In this document: positions 52,658 to 62,216 of the stretch, piece after piece
Layout of the letters: each line of letters begins with the position of its first letter
Numbering within the stretch: the stretch's first letter is position 1
Origin: Lewinellaceae bacterium
GTDB taxonomy: Bacteria > Bacteroidota > Bacteroidia > Chitinophagales > Saprospiraceae
Reading direction: 5' to 3'
Length of the DNA stretch: 64,000 bases
NCBI GenBank assembly: GCA_020636355.1
Contig: JACJYB010000006.1
Span: forward strand, 62,001-126,000
Translations under genes and position numbers: made by a program
Notes under the pieces: model-generated
Seen by the model: the letters and a program-made list of their open reading frames with translations, nothing else
Told to the model about the DNA's origin: nothing
Databases searched by the model: none

Positions 52658-53974
52658 ATGGAAAATAAAAACCTAATCCCGAGTTCGCTCATTGACTGGC
52701 TAAGCCGTTCGGTCATGCTCAAGCTTTCCATCATTTTCATCCTTACCTTCATGCTTTTGTTGCCCCAGGTATTGATCAAAGATCTCATCCTCGACCGACA
52801 ATCTTTAAACCAAGGCGCCATCCGGGAGGTAAGTGGAAAATGGGGTCTTGATCAGACGCTGGGCGGTCCGATTCTTACGGTACCGGTCATCCTGAATGAT
52901 CTTTCGGATCCCGACGTGTCGCATACGGCATACTATCACTTTCTGCCCGATCAGTTAACGATCCGGGGAGAGCTCGACCCGGAAACCCTCCAGCGCGGCA
53001 TTTACCGGATTGTCGTCTATCAAAGCAATCAGGAGCTCAGTGGTCGGTTTACCTTGCCAGCGCAACTCGACCTTCCTCAATTACAGAAAACGTTATGGGA
53101 TCAGGCATTCATCACCATCGGTCTTTCGGATTTGAGAGGAGTCCGGGAAAATGTAGCCCTGGAATGGAACGATACCTCCATCGAGGCGGTTCCTGGCAGC
53201 CGGATCTCAGAACTGCTCTCGTCTGCCATCACCTTTCCCGTACGATTGAATCCGGAGACACCAGTATATTCATTTCGGACCCAGATCAATTTCAACGGCA
53301 GCAGTTCTTTACAATTCCTGCCAGTCGGCAAGATAACCGAGGTTGCCTGGACCTCCAATTGGAAGGACCCTAAATTCACAGGTGCATCGTTACCGGCCGA
53401 ACGCAACCTGGACACTGCCGGGTTCAGCGGCTCCTGGAAAATTTTGCAGATCAACCGAAATTACCCCCAATCCTGGCTGAACGACGAATATAAGGATGAG
53501 CTGCAAACCTCCGCATCCGGCGTAGAACTCATTCAGTCCCTGGATGACTATCAAAAGTCCATGCGTTCCATCAAATACGGACTCCTCATTATCGTCCTGA
53601 CCTTTCTCGTTTTTTTCCTGGTAGAAGTCCGTTACCGGCAACGCATCCACCCGTTTCAATACACCCTGGTCGGGCTGGCCCTGGTCCTCTTTTACATTCT
53701 ACTGATCAGCCTGTCCGAACAGATTTCATTCAATCCAGCATATCTTATCTCCACCCTGGTAACAGGAGCAATGATTTACCTGTATTCCCGGTCTGTTTTT
53801 GAGCAATCCCGGCATGCACTGGTTCTTGTGGCCATCGTGCTGGCTGTCTATGGATTTGTGTTTGTCATCCTGCAGCTTACCGACTATGCGCTGCTGATGG
53901 GGAGCGTAGGCTTGACCATTATCCTGGCTATCACCATGTATCAGACCCGAAATATCAAGTGGTATGAAAGTTAG
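52658..53974 (+). CDS. creD: inner membrane protein CreD
   Basis: 438 residues from the ATG at 52658. A single N-terminal helix (MLKLSIIFILTFMLLLPQVLI) is followed by a long periplasmic beta-rich domain (about 60-285, with the family start GGPILTVPVIL), then five to six helices closing the protein. CreD family members are linked to envelope stress and beta-lactam tolerance in enterobacteria. Its promoter is overlapped by the inverted repeat, so it is probably controlled by the upstream regulator. Confidence 0.9.
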   Translation: MENKNLIPSSLIDWLSRSVMLKLSIIFILTFMLLLPQVLIKDLILDRQSLNQGAIREVSGKWGLDQTLGGPILTVPVILNDLSDPDVSHTAYYHFLPDQLTIRGELDPETLQRGIYRIVVYQSNQELSGRFTLPAQLDLPQLQKTLWDQAFITIGLSDLRGVRENVALEWNDTSIEAVPGSRISELLSSAITFPVRLNPETPVYSFRTQINFNGSSSLQFLPVGKITEVAWTSNWKDPKFTGASLPAERNLDTAGFSGSWKILQINRNYPQSWLNDEYKDELQTSASGVELIQSLDDYQKSMRSIKYGLLIIVLTFLVFFLVEVRYRQRIHPFQYTLVGLALVLFYILLISLSEQISFNPAYLISTLVTGAMIYLYSRSVFEQSRHALVLVAIVLAVYGFVFVILQLTDYALLMGSVGLTIILAITMYQTRNIKWYES

Positions 53975-53978
53975 TACC

Positions 53979-54062
53979 TGGTAGTCAGTAGCTAGTAGTC
54001 AGATTAATCCTGATTACTGATTACTGATTACTGACTACCAACTACTGATTACTGATTACTGA
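53979..54062. repeat. GATTACT/AGTCAGTA repeat array with a long hairpin
   Basis: Many copies of GATTACT. TGGTAGTCAGTA (53979-53990) and TACTGACTACCA (54029-54040) form a perfect 12-bp inverted repeat with the intervening copies as the loop. It fills the gap between convergent creD and the MATE gene. Confidence 0.75.
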
Positions 54063-54065
54063 TTA

Positions 54066-55517
54066 CTAGATACTAATACTCTTCCACCGGCCCCGGCGGA
54101 ATACGATAACGCACAGTACTGCAAGCACGCTTTCACTGATGGCTACGGCAGCAAAGATGCCACTGGGACCAAAACCCCAGGTGATACCCATGAAGTAAGC
54201 CAGCGGGATCTGCATGAACCAAAAGCAAACCAGGTTAAGCAGGGTCGGGGTGAAGGTGTCTCCGGCTCCGTTAAATGCCTGACTGATGACCATACCATAA
54301 GCAAAAAACAAATAGCCGGCACAGATGATCCGCAGGCTTAATATGCCATTGTTAACGACAACGGGATCCGGATTAAAAAGCAGCATGATCAGCTTGGCAA
54401 AAATGAAATACAGGATTGACACCCCCAGCATAAACAGCATGGTGTAATGGGCGGTCTTCCACACACTGCGTTCCGCCCGTTCCGGCTGACTGGCTCCCAG
54501 GTTTTGCCCGACCAGGGTAGCCGCTGCATTCGCCATGCCCCAGGCAGGCAACAATGTAAAAATCAACACCCGGATGGCAATGGTATATCCGGCGACCACT
54601 TCCTCGCCGAAAAAACCAATGATCCGCATCAAAAAGATCCAGCTCGAAGATCCGATGATAAATTGCCCCATACCTCCTATACTGACCCGGAACAAACGCA
54701 TAATCACCGACCAGAGCACCTTTAGATGACGGCCGGCAATCCGGATGATGTCCTTCCCCCAGAATAAGTGATACAACTGGAAGAGCACTCCGGTGCCACG
54801 GCCGATACTGGTAGCCAGGGCCGCGCCGGCAACACCCATTTCCGGAAAGGGTCCCCATCCGAAAATGAGGCAGGGGTCCAGTATCAGGTTGAGTCCATTG
54901 GAAATCCATAGGGTACGCATGGCTATTGCCGCATTCCCTGCCCCGCGAAATATCCCATTGAGCAGGAAGATCAGAAGGATGACAATGTTGGAACCAAATA
55001 AGATTTTGGTGTACCAACGCCCCTCATGAATCATCGTTTCACTGCCCCCCATGGCCCGTAAGACCTCATCAGCATAAAAATATCCAGGGATACCTAGTAA
55101 TAAGGAGAGGGTAACGCCAATCCATATGGCTTGAGCAGCGGCAGAAGACGCGCCTTCACGATCCTGCTCTCCGATGCGCCGGGCAACCATAGCGGTAGCG
55201 CCCATGCTTAAGCCCCAGGCAATAGAATAAACCAGGGTTAGAACCGATTCGGTAAAACCTACCGTTGCCACGGCATTGACCCCTACTTTGGAAACAAAAA
55301 AGACGTCAACTACTGCAAAAAGTGATTCCATGGACATTTCCAGGATCATCGGCACAGCCAACATGAAAATGGCCCGGTTAAGACTTCCGGTGACAAACTC
55401 CGTTTCTTCGCCACGGATGGCTATCCATAAATTTTTAATAAATTTTCTCAAAACGAAAGGATTGCAAATGACAGAATGAAATGAACAAAAGCGCCAAGTG
55501 AGGAACTTGTGCTTCAA
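54066..55517 (-). CDS. MATE-family efflux transporter
   Basis: 483 residues with 12 hydrophobic helices in two related halves, for example LNRAIFMLAVPMILEMSMESLFAVVDVFFV and AISESVLAVLCVIVF. The first half has the MATE sequence MILEMSMESLFAVVDVFFVS, and AWGMANAAATLVGQNLGA opens the second. It exports cations or drugs using Na+ or H+. The start is uncertain: ATG at 55517 or TTG at 55451, the latter closer to family length. Its last codons abut the repeat array. Confidence 0.9.
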   Translation of the reverse strand: MKHKFLTWRFCSFHSVICNPFVLRKFIKNLWIAIRGEETEFVTGSLNRAIFMLAVPMILEMSMESLFAVVDVFFVSKVGVNAVATVGFTESVLTLVYSIAWGLSMGATAMVARRIGEQDREGASSAAAQAIWIGVTLSLLLGIPGYFYADEVLRAMGGSETMIHEGRWYTKILFGSNIVILLIFLLNGIFRGAGNAAIAMRTLWISNGLNLILDPCLIFGWGPFPEMGVAGAALATSIGRGTGVLFQLYHLFWGKDIIRIAGRHLKVLWSVIMRLFRVSIGGMGQFIIGSSSWIFLMRIIGFFGEEVVAGYTIAIRVLIFTLLPAWGMANAAATLVGQNLGASQPERAERSVWKTAHYTMLFMLGVSILYFIFAKLIMLLFNPDPVVVNNGILSLRIICAGYLFFAYGMVISQAFNGAGDTFTPTLLNLVCFWFMQIPLAYFMGITWGFGPSGIFAAVAISESVLAVLCVIVFRRGRWKSISI

Positions 55518-55784
55518 AGACTACCCGTAGGAAGTCGTGGATTTAGGCAATGATTTTCATGTTCGTTAGCTTGAATCCTTTCGGAAGACAAGTATACAAC
55601 GTTTTCCGGACAGAAAATGTGGCCTATACCATTAATTTGTTTTGTGCTTCCAACGTTTGAGAACGAACCGAATGCCCTAACGCGCAAGAATAATAATCAT
55701 GCAGCTATTGGAATCCGGGTCGGAACTTCCCCGGAAAACCTAAAACCACAAAAGCCGTTGTACTTTTAATTCAGAATAGGCTTT

Positions 55785-57014
55785 ATGAAGATCCGGTTAT
55801 TTATTTCCTTAATTTTCGTTCTTATGGTAGCCGCCTGCCATACCCGCTATCTGGTGCGTCCGGCTACTGCCGATGACCTGCAATACTCCGGCAAAGTGGA
55901 GATCCGATCCACCAACAGCATCCCTTGCTTTGACAGCAAAGCGTACATACCACGACCGGAGGACCTCAAGCTGCGGCCCATGCGACTGGTAAAAGTCAAC
56001 ATCCACTTCATGCAGAATCCGGATAGTGTTGAGAATTATGCCGGAAGTGCAGCCATACAATATGCCCATGATCTGGTCGATGCCATCAATCATGACCTCG
56101 AAACCAACGCGGCAATGAACCTGCCCGTGGGCAACGAAACTCCGGTTTTGCCTACCGGATACCGCATCGAGCTGGACACGGATCACCCCAATATCTTCGA
56201 GCATCCGGACCGGGACCTATATTTTTACGTTCACCGGGGTGCCAATGCCAATTTATACAGCAAGGATGTGACCAGGAAATATGCCGTACATGCAGATTCG
56301 GTGATCAACATTTTCCTGATGCCCCATCATCCGGACAGCATCCGCTCCAAATCCTATATGAATGGTGCTACCGGGATAACCCTGGGCTACTCCATAAAGG
56401 TTGCCGGTCTTTATGAAAGTGGCAATCCGGCCTACTATTTCAGCGGTGTCACCAACCATGAGATTGGCCATGCGCTGGGGCTTAGCCACGCCTGGCAAGG
56501 CGACCCCTGCGACGACACCCCAAATCATCCCAATTGCTGGGAGAATACCGGAGTACCTCCCTGTGACGGACCCATATCCAACAACCTCATGGATTACAAT
56601 CCTTTTCAAAAGGCAATCACTCCCTGTCAGTTAGGGATCGTCCACCGGAATCTCAGCCGCATCAGTTCCGTTCGCAGAAAACTGTTGGTACCCAATTGGT
56701 GTGCCTTGGATACGTCGCGTAATCTCACTATAGCGGATACCGTCATCTGGGATCATGAACAGGATGTCACCGGCAACATCACCATCCAGCCTAGTGGCTA
56801 CCTGGACATCCGTTGCCGTACCGGAATGGCCAAAGGAGCAATGATAAGCATTCTGCCCGGCGGCATCCTCTACATGGATGGTGGTTACCTGCACAACAGT
56901 TGCGGAGAGGAGTGGCAAGGCATCCGGATCCTCACCGATAATAAAGGGAATACCGGCCAGATCTTCACATCGGACGAAGGTTTATTGCAGGACATGATGT
57001 GGAAAATGGACTGA
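55785..57014 (+). CDS. lipoprotein zinc metalloprotease (M43/PAPP-A-like)
   Basis: 409 residues with a lipobox in LMVAACHTR. The metzincin zinc site HEIGHALGLSHAW is at about 226-238, and the following GDPCDDTPNHPNCWEN and NNLMDYN (Met-turn) are the PAPP-A/M43 hallmarks, with cysteines placed to form the usual disulfides. The C-terminal about 90 residues (ITIQPSGYLDIRC, ILPGGILYMDGG) look like the start of a beta-helix. Extracellular protease; most members of the family carry T9SS tails, absent here. Converges on cls with 13 bases between. Confidence 0.88.
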   Translation: MKIRLFISLIFVLMVAACHTRYLVRPATADDLQYSGKVEIRSTNSIPCFDSKAYIPRPEDLKLRPMRLVKVNIHFMQNPDSVENYAGSAAIQYAHDLVDAINHDLETNAAMNLPVGNETPVLPTGYRIELDTDHPNIFEHPDRDLYFYVHRGANANLYSKDVTRKYAVHADSVINIFLMPHHPDSIRSKSYMNGATGITLGYSIKVAGLYESGNPAYYFSGVTNHEIGHALGLSHAWQGDPCDDTPNHPNCWENTGVPPCDGPISNNLMDYNPFQKAITPCQLGIVHRNLSRISSVRRKLLVPNWCALDTSRNLTIADTVIWDHEQDVTGNITIQPSGYLDIRCRTGMAKGAMISILPGGILYMDGGYLHNSCGEEWQGIRILTDNKGNTGQIFTSDEGLLQDMMWKMD

Positions 57015-57027
57015 TTCTCCTCCAAGA

Positions 57028-58476
57028 TCACATCAATGGGCTCAATATTTTTCCAAATTGGTACTTCAATTTGTTAATACCGGATAAATTCTTGTAATAA
57101 GTGAGCACCATTTCCGTGGCTTCTTCACAGGACCGATAAAACGCCTCCTTAACCTGTTGGGCAAAATCCCGGTCGTACACCAGTACATTGATTTCATAAT
57201 TCTGATACAAGCTGCGGATGTCCAGATTTGCGGTGCCAATAGAGGCCATGACATCATCTACAAGAATCACCTTGCCATGCAGGAAACGAGGCCGGTATTG
57301 CATGATCTTTACGCCGACACGTAATAATTCTTCCAGGTAACTGCGCATAGCCCATTTCACCAGAATACTATCGGATTTGGAGGGCAACAGGATCCGCACA
57401 TCCACCCCACCCCGCACAGCTATCTCCAACGCTTTGATGATCAAAGCATCCGGAACAACATAAGGATTGATGATGTAAATGTATCGCTCGGCATGATTGA
57501 TCATGGCCAGGATCTGATTCAGAACAGAAGGTATCGCACTATCCGGCCCGGAAGCAATTACCTGAGCGATTTTTCCCGTCGATGATGAGCCCTTGTCCAG
57601 AAAGTTTTCCTCCGTCAATACATCTTCCTTACCGGAACAGTAGTACCAATCAACTGAAAATACAGCATTCAAATGCCAGACGGCAGGTCCTGATAGCTGT
57701 ACGTGGTGATCATGCCATACACCCAGTTCATCCTGTTCCCGGATGTATTTATCCGAAACATTGATACCTCCGGTAAATCCGGTTTTGCCGTCTACTACCA
57801 CGATTTTCCGGTGATTGCGATAGTTGATCTGCCAGCGCATGACCCGGTTTACGTACAATGGAAAAAAGCATTCGGTTTCAATCCCGTTATCCCGCAAGCG
57901 TTCAAGGTAATCCCGGCTTAGGCGAATGCTCCCCACCCCATCGTACAGGAACCGCACTTTGACGCCAGCCTGTGCTTTGCGGATCATCAGTTCGGCAAAC
58001 CGATCGGCCAGTTCACCTTCTTCAAAAATGTAATATTGGATGTGGATAAAATGTTCTGCCTTTTCCAGCGCGTTAAGGATCGCCCGGAAGGTGACTTCCC
58101 CATCGACCAGCAATAATAGGTCGTTATTTCTGCTGGCCCGAAAAGCATCGCTGTTTAAATTGACCTGCTCCACATTCCGCAACTGCCGCTCGGAATTGAT
58201 GATTTCGCGTTCGCCCGTTTTTAACCGTTCCCGTAAGTAGTGATCCGCCTTAACCAGGTATTTTTTCGCACGACGTCTTTTTTGAAAATTAATAAAACCG
58301 TACTGCTTCCTGTTCACTCCAAAAGTAAAGTAAAGCAGAGGGCCAATGATGGGCATAAAAACCAGAACAAGCAGCCAGGCCAGTGTTTTGGTGGGCCGCT
58401 CTCCGGTCATGATCAGGTTGACACTCAGCAGGGCAATGAGTATGAAGTAAATGGTGGACCAGAGGCGAAAATCCAT
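57028..58476 (-). CDS. cls: cardiolipin synthase
   Basis: 482 residues: two N-terminal helices, then two phospholipase-D domains with both HKD motifs: HRKIVVVDGKTGFTGG (about 221-236) and HGKVILVDDVMASIGTAN (about 400-417). It joins two phosphatidylglycerols into cardiolipin at the inner membrane. Length is standard and both catalytic motifs are intact. A 7/8 -7 box (TATCTTGG) precedes the ATG. Confidence 0.94.
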   Translation of the reverse strand: MDFRLWSTIYFILIALLSVNLIMTGERPTKTLAWLLVLVFMPIIGPLLYFTFGVNRKQYGFINFQKRRRAKKYLVKADHYLRERLKTGEREIINSERQLRNVEQVNLNSDAFRASRNNDLLLLVDGEVTFRAILNALEKAEHFIHIQYYIFEEGELADRFAELMIRKAQAGVKVRFLYDGVGSIRLSRDYLERLRDNGIETECFFPLYVNRVMRWQINYRNHRKIVVVDGKTGFTGGINVSDKYIREQDELGVWHDHHVQLSGPAVWHLNAVFSVDWYYCSGKEDVLTEENFLDKGSSSTGKIAQVIASGPDSAIPSVLNQILAMINHAERYIYIINPYVVPDALIIKALEIAVRGGVDVRILLPSKSDSILVKWAMRSYLEELLRVGVKIMQYRPRFLHGKVILVDDVMASIGTANLDIRSLYQNYEINVLVYDRDFAQQVKEAFYRSCEEATEMVLTYYKNLSGINKLKYQFGKILSPLM

Positions 58477-58747
58477 AACCGGTTTATTTCAAATCCAAGA
58501 TAAGCGAATCCCCAGACACACATTCCATGTTTATGGCACCAGCATCCTGACGAATTCTTATCCCGCCTTTTCAGATGAATCAATTCCAATCCCTGACAAT
58601 TTAAATTCCTCCATTGCAACTAATCAGCCCCTCTAATACTTGGAATTAATCCAATGCGCTCTAAAATGAGTCTTCCAGAGATCCTTGACCTCTTCCTTTG
58701 CAACCTGGATTACAGAATTCATACCGACAATTGCATACTTTACCACC

Positions 58748-59662
58748 ATGGGATTTTCCGACCGGGTGAAAGGCGTCCTACTGGCATTTATTTCTGTCAT
58801 TGCCGTTTCCAATGTATACCTGTTCAGCAAAGCAGCCTTGAGCGAGGTAACATTTGCACAATTTGGGGTGTACTGGTTTGCATTTGGATTATTGTGGATT
58901 GTCCTGTACGGTTGCTCACAAAAAACCTATCGATCCGTAAAGTCCTTTACCACAAAAAAGCGAGGCTTGCTGTTGCTATTAGGATTGATAGAAATTGTCA
59001 GCACCTTTTATTTTTTCAAAGCGATCCACACCATCTCCAACCCTGCGATAACTTCATTTCTTGGTAATATTTCACCCGTTTTTGTTCTCGTGCTGAGCTT
59101 TTTATTCCTTAATGAGCATTTTCGTAACCGGCAGCTGGCCGGTATGCTCCTTGCTCTGTTCGGCGCTTTCATCATTAGTTACAAAGGGAATACAACCATC
59201 CGGGATGTTTTTATTGAGGGTAGCCAATATGTCATTTATTCCAGTCTGCTATCAGCCATCAGCTCAGTGATTATCAAAAAGAACATTAAAAACATTCACC
59301 CGGTTATTTTGACAACCAACCGGAGTTTATTTTTGCTTGTATTTTCCCTGATCGCTCTGTTGGTTACCCGGGACACGATCATTATTTCTTTCGGTGCGTT
59401 AATTAATATTTTTGCCGGCTCATTATTAGGTCCGTTTTTAACGGTCATTGCCGGTTATCTGGCATTACAGTACATACCTCTTTCCTTACGGGCTACCATT
59501 AACAGTACAAAGGGCGTATTTGTATTGCTGGGGTCTTATCTTTATTTCGGTCTTTTCCCACCCCTGATCGCGGTATTGGGCGGGATGATCACTATCGCCG
59601 GATTGTTATTACTGGCCGGAAGTAAAGAAAAAAATATCCTGCCTGGCAACCAGGTCAATTAA
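58748..59662 (+). CDS. EamA/DMT-family transporter
   Basis: 304 residues from the ATG at 58748, giving MGFSDRVKGVLLAFISVIAVS; the earlier frame adds a non-conserved stretch. Ten helices in two EamA halves, with the late IPLSLRATINSTKGVFVLLGSY. Exports or imports small metabolites; substrate unknown. Upstream gap 58477-58747 shows nothing clear. Confidence 0.88.
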   Translation: MGFSDRVKGVLLAFISVIAVSNVYLFSKAALSEVTFAQFGVYWFAFGLLWIVLYGCSQKTYRSVKSFTTKKRGLLLLLGLIEIVSTFYFFKAIHTISNPAITSFLGNISPVFVLVLSFLFLNEHFRNRQLAGMLLALFGAFIISYKGNTTIRDVFIEGSQYVIYSSLLSAISSVIIKKNIKNIHPVILTTNRSLFLLVFSLIALLVTRDTIIISFGALINIFAGSLLGPFLTVIAGYLALQYIPLSLRATINSTKGVFVLLGSYLYFGLFPPLIAVLGGMITIAGLLLLAGSKEKNILPGNQVN

Positions 59663-59694
59663 ATCGGAATATTCTGATCTTGAAAACGAAATCA

Positions 59695-60594
59695 ATGCCA
59701 ATATTCGGAGTTAGAGCCGTCCTACTGGCTGCCCAAATGTTCCTTTGGATCCTACTATTCGTAATGAATTTATCCTGTAATTCGCAGCAGATGGCCGTAG
59801 GAGATTCAACGCCACCCAATTTCCCTGCATTACAGATACAGCCCAGGGGCCCTGAGGCTGAAGGAGGTGAAGCCTTCATGGCACGCATTGCAGATTTGGA
59901 TCTGCCCAACCGGGAAGCGGAAATTTACAAAGCCCTGTCATCCGGCAATATGCCAACCTTTCTGCGCCAATTGGTAACCTTAACTGCAAATGTGCCGGAC
60001 ACCCACGGGTTTAATCATCATCTCGTATACCAGGTGATGCCGGATTACCTGGCTGTGGGCAGCGATACGGATTATTGCCGGATCCCGATGAATCCGCATA
60101 CCGCACAACACCTGGCAACCTTATTCCATGCTTCCCTGATCACCGCCCAAATCAGTGATCAGATCTTTGCAAACGCAAGCATTCGTCTGGCTCCTTTTTA
60201 CTACGCCCCCGTGGGTCGTGAAAATGAATCCGTGACAAAATTTATCGAGCACAACGCCCACATCGAAATGCAAAAGGACAGCATCGGCGGGCAAGATGGC
60301 GCGTTGATTGCCGGCATTAAAAAAGACATCATCTTATCCAACCGTATGGCTGGACACCCGGACAAGGTAGTGATCTACGGCTGGCATAAACCCGATGGTT
60401 TGCCTATCCAGCCTGTGTACAGTGGACATGCCGACTGGTACGTTGATTACAGTCACGGCATACGTCTGATGAATAACTATGTGCTGGTGGACGGTAAACC
60501 GGCATGGCTTTCAGACCTACTGACCGATCCGGTCAGCTATTGCCTTTTCAGTAATGAGGGCAGCCCGATGGAAGATCCGGCTTATAAAAAATGA
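59695..60594 (+). CDS. lipoprotein, conserved hypothetical
   Basis: 299 residues from the ATG at 59695 (a TTG at 59680 is the alternative), with a signal peptide and lipobox MNLSC. The mature part has HGFNHHLVYQVMPDYLAVG, DYCRIPMNPHTAQHLATLF, and YGWHKPDGLPIQPVYSGHADWYVDYSHGIRLM, a stretch rich in His/Tyr/Asp reminiscent of a hydrolase active site. I remember this pattern in other hypothetical proteins but no function. Likely periplasmic. Confidence 0.72.
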   Translation: MPIFGVRAVLLAAQMFLWILLFVMNLSCNSQQMAVGDSTPPNFPALQIQPRGPEAEGGEAFMARIADLDLPNREAEIYKALSSGNMPTFLRQLVTLTANVPDTHGFNHHLVYQVMPDYLAVGSDTDYCRIPMNPHTAQHLATLFHASLITAQISDQIFANASIRLAPFYYAPVGRENESVTKFIEHNAHIEMQKDSIGGQDGALIAGIKKDIILSNRMAGHPDKVVIYGWHKPDGLPIQPVYSGHADWYVDYSHGIRLMNNYVLVDGKPAWLSDLLTDPVSYCLFSNEGSPMEDPAYKK

Positions 60595-60755
60595 AATTGC
60601 GATCCCAATTCCAATTGGATGTTCTGGAATTGCCTGCTTGTGCGAACGACTATATTTTCATCCCTGGCCGCCTTATTTATAAAACCAATTTAAAGGATGA
60701 ATGGAGCCATCAAATCCATGGGAAGCCGGATGGCAAACTGCCGGAAACAAAATGA
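60591..60755 (+). CDS. possible small protein (54 residues)
   Basis: The ATG overlaps the stop of the 59695 lipoprotein gene (ATGA). Begins MKLRSQFQLDVLELPACAND and ends KPDGKLPETK; charged, no membrane segment or signal. Translational coupling and codon use like its neighbour are the only support. May be the remnant of a longer gene. Nothing else is visible in the gap to 60916. Confidence 0.35.
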   Translation: MKLRSQFQLDVLELPACANDYIFIPGRLIYKTNLKDEWSHQIHGKPDGKLPETK

Positions 60756-60880
60756 GAACAACCAATTCAATCCTATACACCCTTTACATGGCTATCATTT
60801 CCCTTTCCCGGGTTTTTCGGGTAATCTGAATGGCTTTTACTTCCGATTTTAATTAATTTGGATGATAAAGCGTTTTCCGA

Positions 60881-60888
60881 TAGCTTCG
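60881..60888 (+). promoter_or_regulatory. -7 box TAGCTTCG
   Basis: 7/8 match to TAnnTTTG with TTG at 60858-60860, 20 bases upstream; 27 bases before the ATG at 60916. Confidence 0.4.
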
Positions 60889-60915
60889 TTAAGCGCCTAT
60901 AAACTCTGAAAAACC

Positions 60916-62088
60916 ATGAAACCATTGATTATTTTCCTTTCTGTCATTTTTTGCACATCTCTTTTTAGTCAGCCAAATTCAAGATCCTTACAGATGGTAT
61001 CATTCTCCGGTAAAGGGTATGACCTGGGGCTCCAGCATGGACGAACTTTAAAAAACGAAATTGCTTCAATAATTACGGCATGGAAAAAGAATACGTCTGC
61101 CGTATTGAAAAAGAATGCCGATGAGGTTTTGGACGATTTTTATAACTACGGAAATTTCGAACAGGCTATCCAGCAATGGACCCCTGAATTGTACGATGAA
61201 GTCCGGGGCATAGCCGACGGATCAGGTCAATCCTTTAACGACGTATTGGTCCTCAATTTGCTGGATGAATTTTGGGTTTATGTAAACAACCTGAACAATC
61301 ATCATTGCAGTGGCGTCGGCGTTCCGGCGCAGGGCAACCAACCGGGATTTATTTCCCAAAACATGGACCTGGAAAGTTATACGGATGGCTTTCAGGTGAT
61401 GATGCGACTGCAGCGTACCGACGATCAACCAGAACAACTGATCCTAACCCATCCCGGTCTGATCGGGCTTAATGGAATGAATGAAACTGGTGTAGGCGTA
61501 TGTGTAAATACCATCATGCAACTCAAGGCAACTTCTCATGGACTACCTGTAGCTTTTGTCATTCGTCATCTGATCCAATCGACCGATAAAGAAAAAATCC
61601 TGGATTTCATTCAAACTGTTCCGCATGCATCCGGACAGAATTACATCATCGGTATCCGCGGAGAAGTATTTGATTTTGAAGCATCCGCCGATCAAGTTGT
61701 CCGCTTTAATCCGATGAAGGCCAATGGGACTGTTTATCATACCAATCATCCGATAGCCAATGATGATGTAAAGGACTGGTTTCAGGAATTTAACCCCAAA
61801 TTGCCGGAACAATCCAGGCCAACCGGAAACAACAGCTATGCTCGCTTCAAGGCGTTGGAGAACCGGATCGCAAATGCTCCGGAGGTCACGGAAATGATGG
61901 TCAAAAATACCCTCCGGTCAAGGGACGATCAAAACAATCCGGTGTGTCGCACCAATATGCAAAACGGCAACGGATATACATTTGCTTCGATCATCATGAC
62001 CATGGCAGATAAGCCTTACATCCAGGTCACTTCCGGGCCTCCGGATGAATCCGATTACCAGCGGTATGACTTTACTGCAAATCAATAA
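60916..62088 (+). CDS. C45-family (acyl-CoA:6-APA acyltransferase-like) N-terminal nucleophile hydrolase
   Basis: 390 residues with a signal peptide (MKPLIIFLSVIFCTSLFSQ). The pro-segment has the family motif GYDLGLQHGRTLK; after NNLNNHHC the Cys is the expected self-cleavage residue and new N-terminal nucleophile (in NHHCSGVGVPA). The beta chain shows SQNMDLESY, GLNGMNETGVGVCVNT and DFEASADQ. Substrates of C45 relatives are acyl-amides. Functional role here is unknown. Confidence 0.85.
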   Translation: MKPLIIFLSVIFCTSLFSQPNSRSLQMVSFSGKGYDLGLQHGRTLKNEIASIITAWKKNTSAVLKKNADEVLDDFYNYGNFEQAIQQWTPELYDEVRGIADGSGQSFNDVLVLNLLDEFWVYVNNLNNHHCSGVGVPAQGNQPGFISQNMDLESYTDGFQVMMRLQRTDDQPEQLILTHPGLIGLNGMNETGVGVCVNTIMQLKATSHGLPVAFVIRHLIQSTDKEKILDFIQTVPHASGQNYIIGIRGEVFDFEASADQVVRFNPMKANGTVYHTNHPIANDDVKDWFQEFNPKLPEQSRPTGNNSYARFKALENRIANAPEVTEMMVKNTLRSRDDQNNPVCRTNMQNGNGYTFASIIMTMADKPYIQVTSGPPDESDYQRYDFTANQ

Positions 62089-62216
62089 ACCTTGGTGAAC
62101 CAATGGTTTTAGCAAGGAGCAGGGAAATCAATGTTGCTGAAATTTTTTCCTTTGCCCCTGAATTTTAATGACACCGGGTGCAGTCTTTTTATGTCAACAC
62201 ACCTCAATTTATTGCC

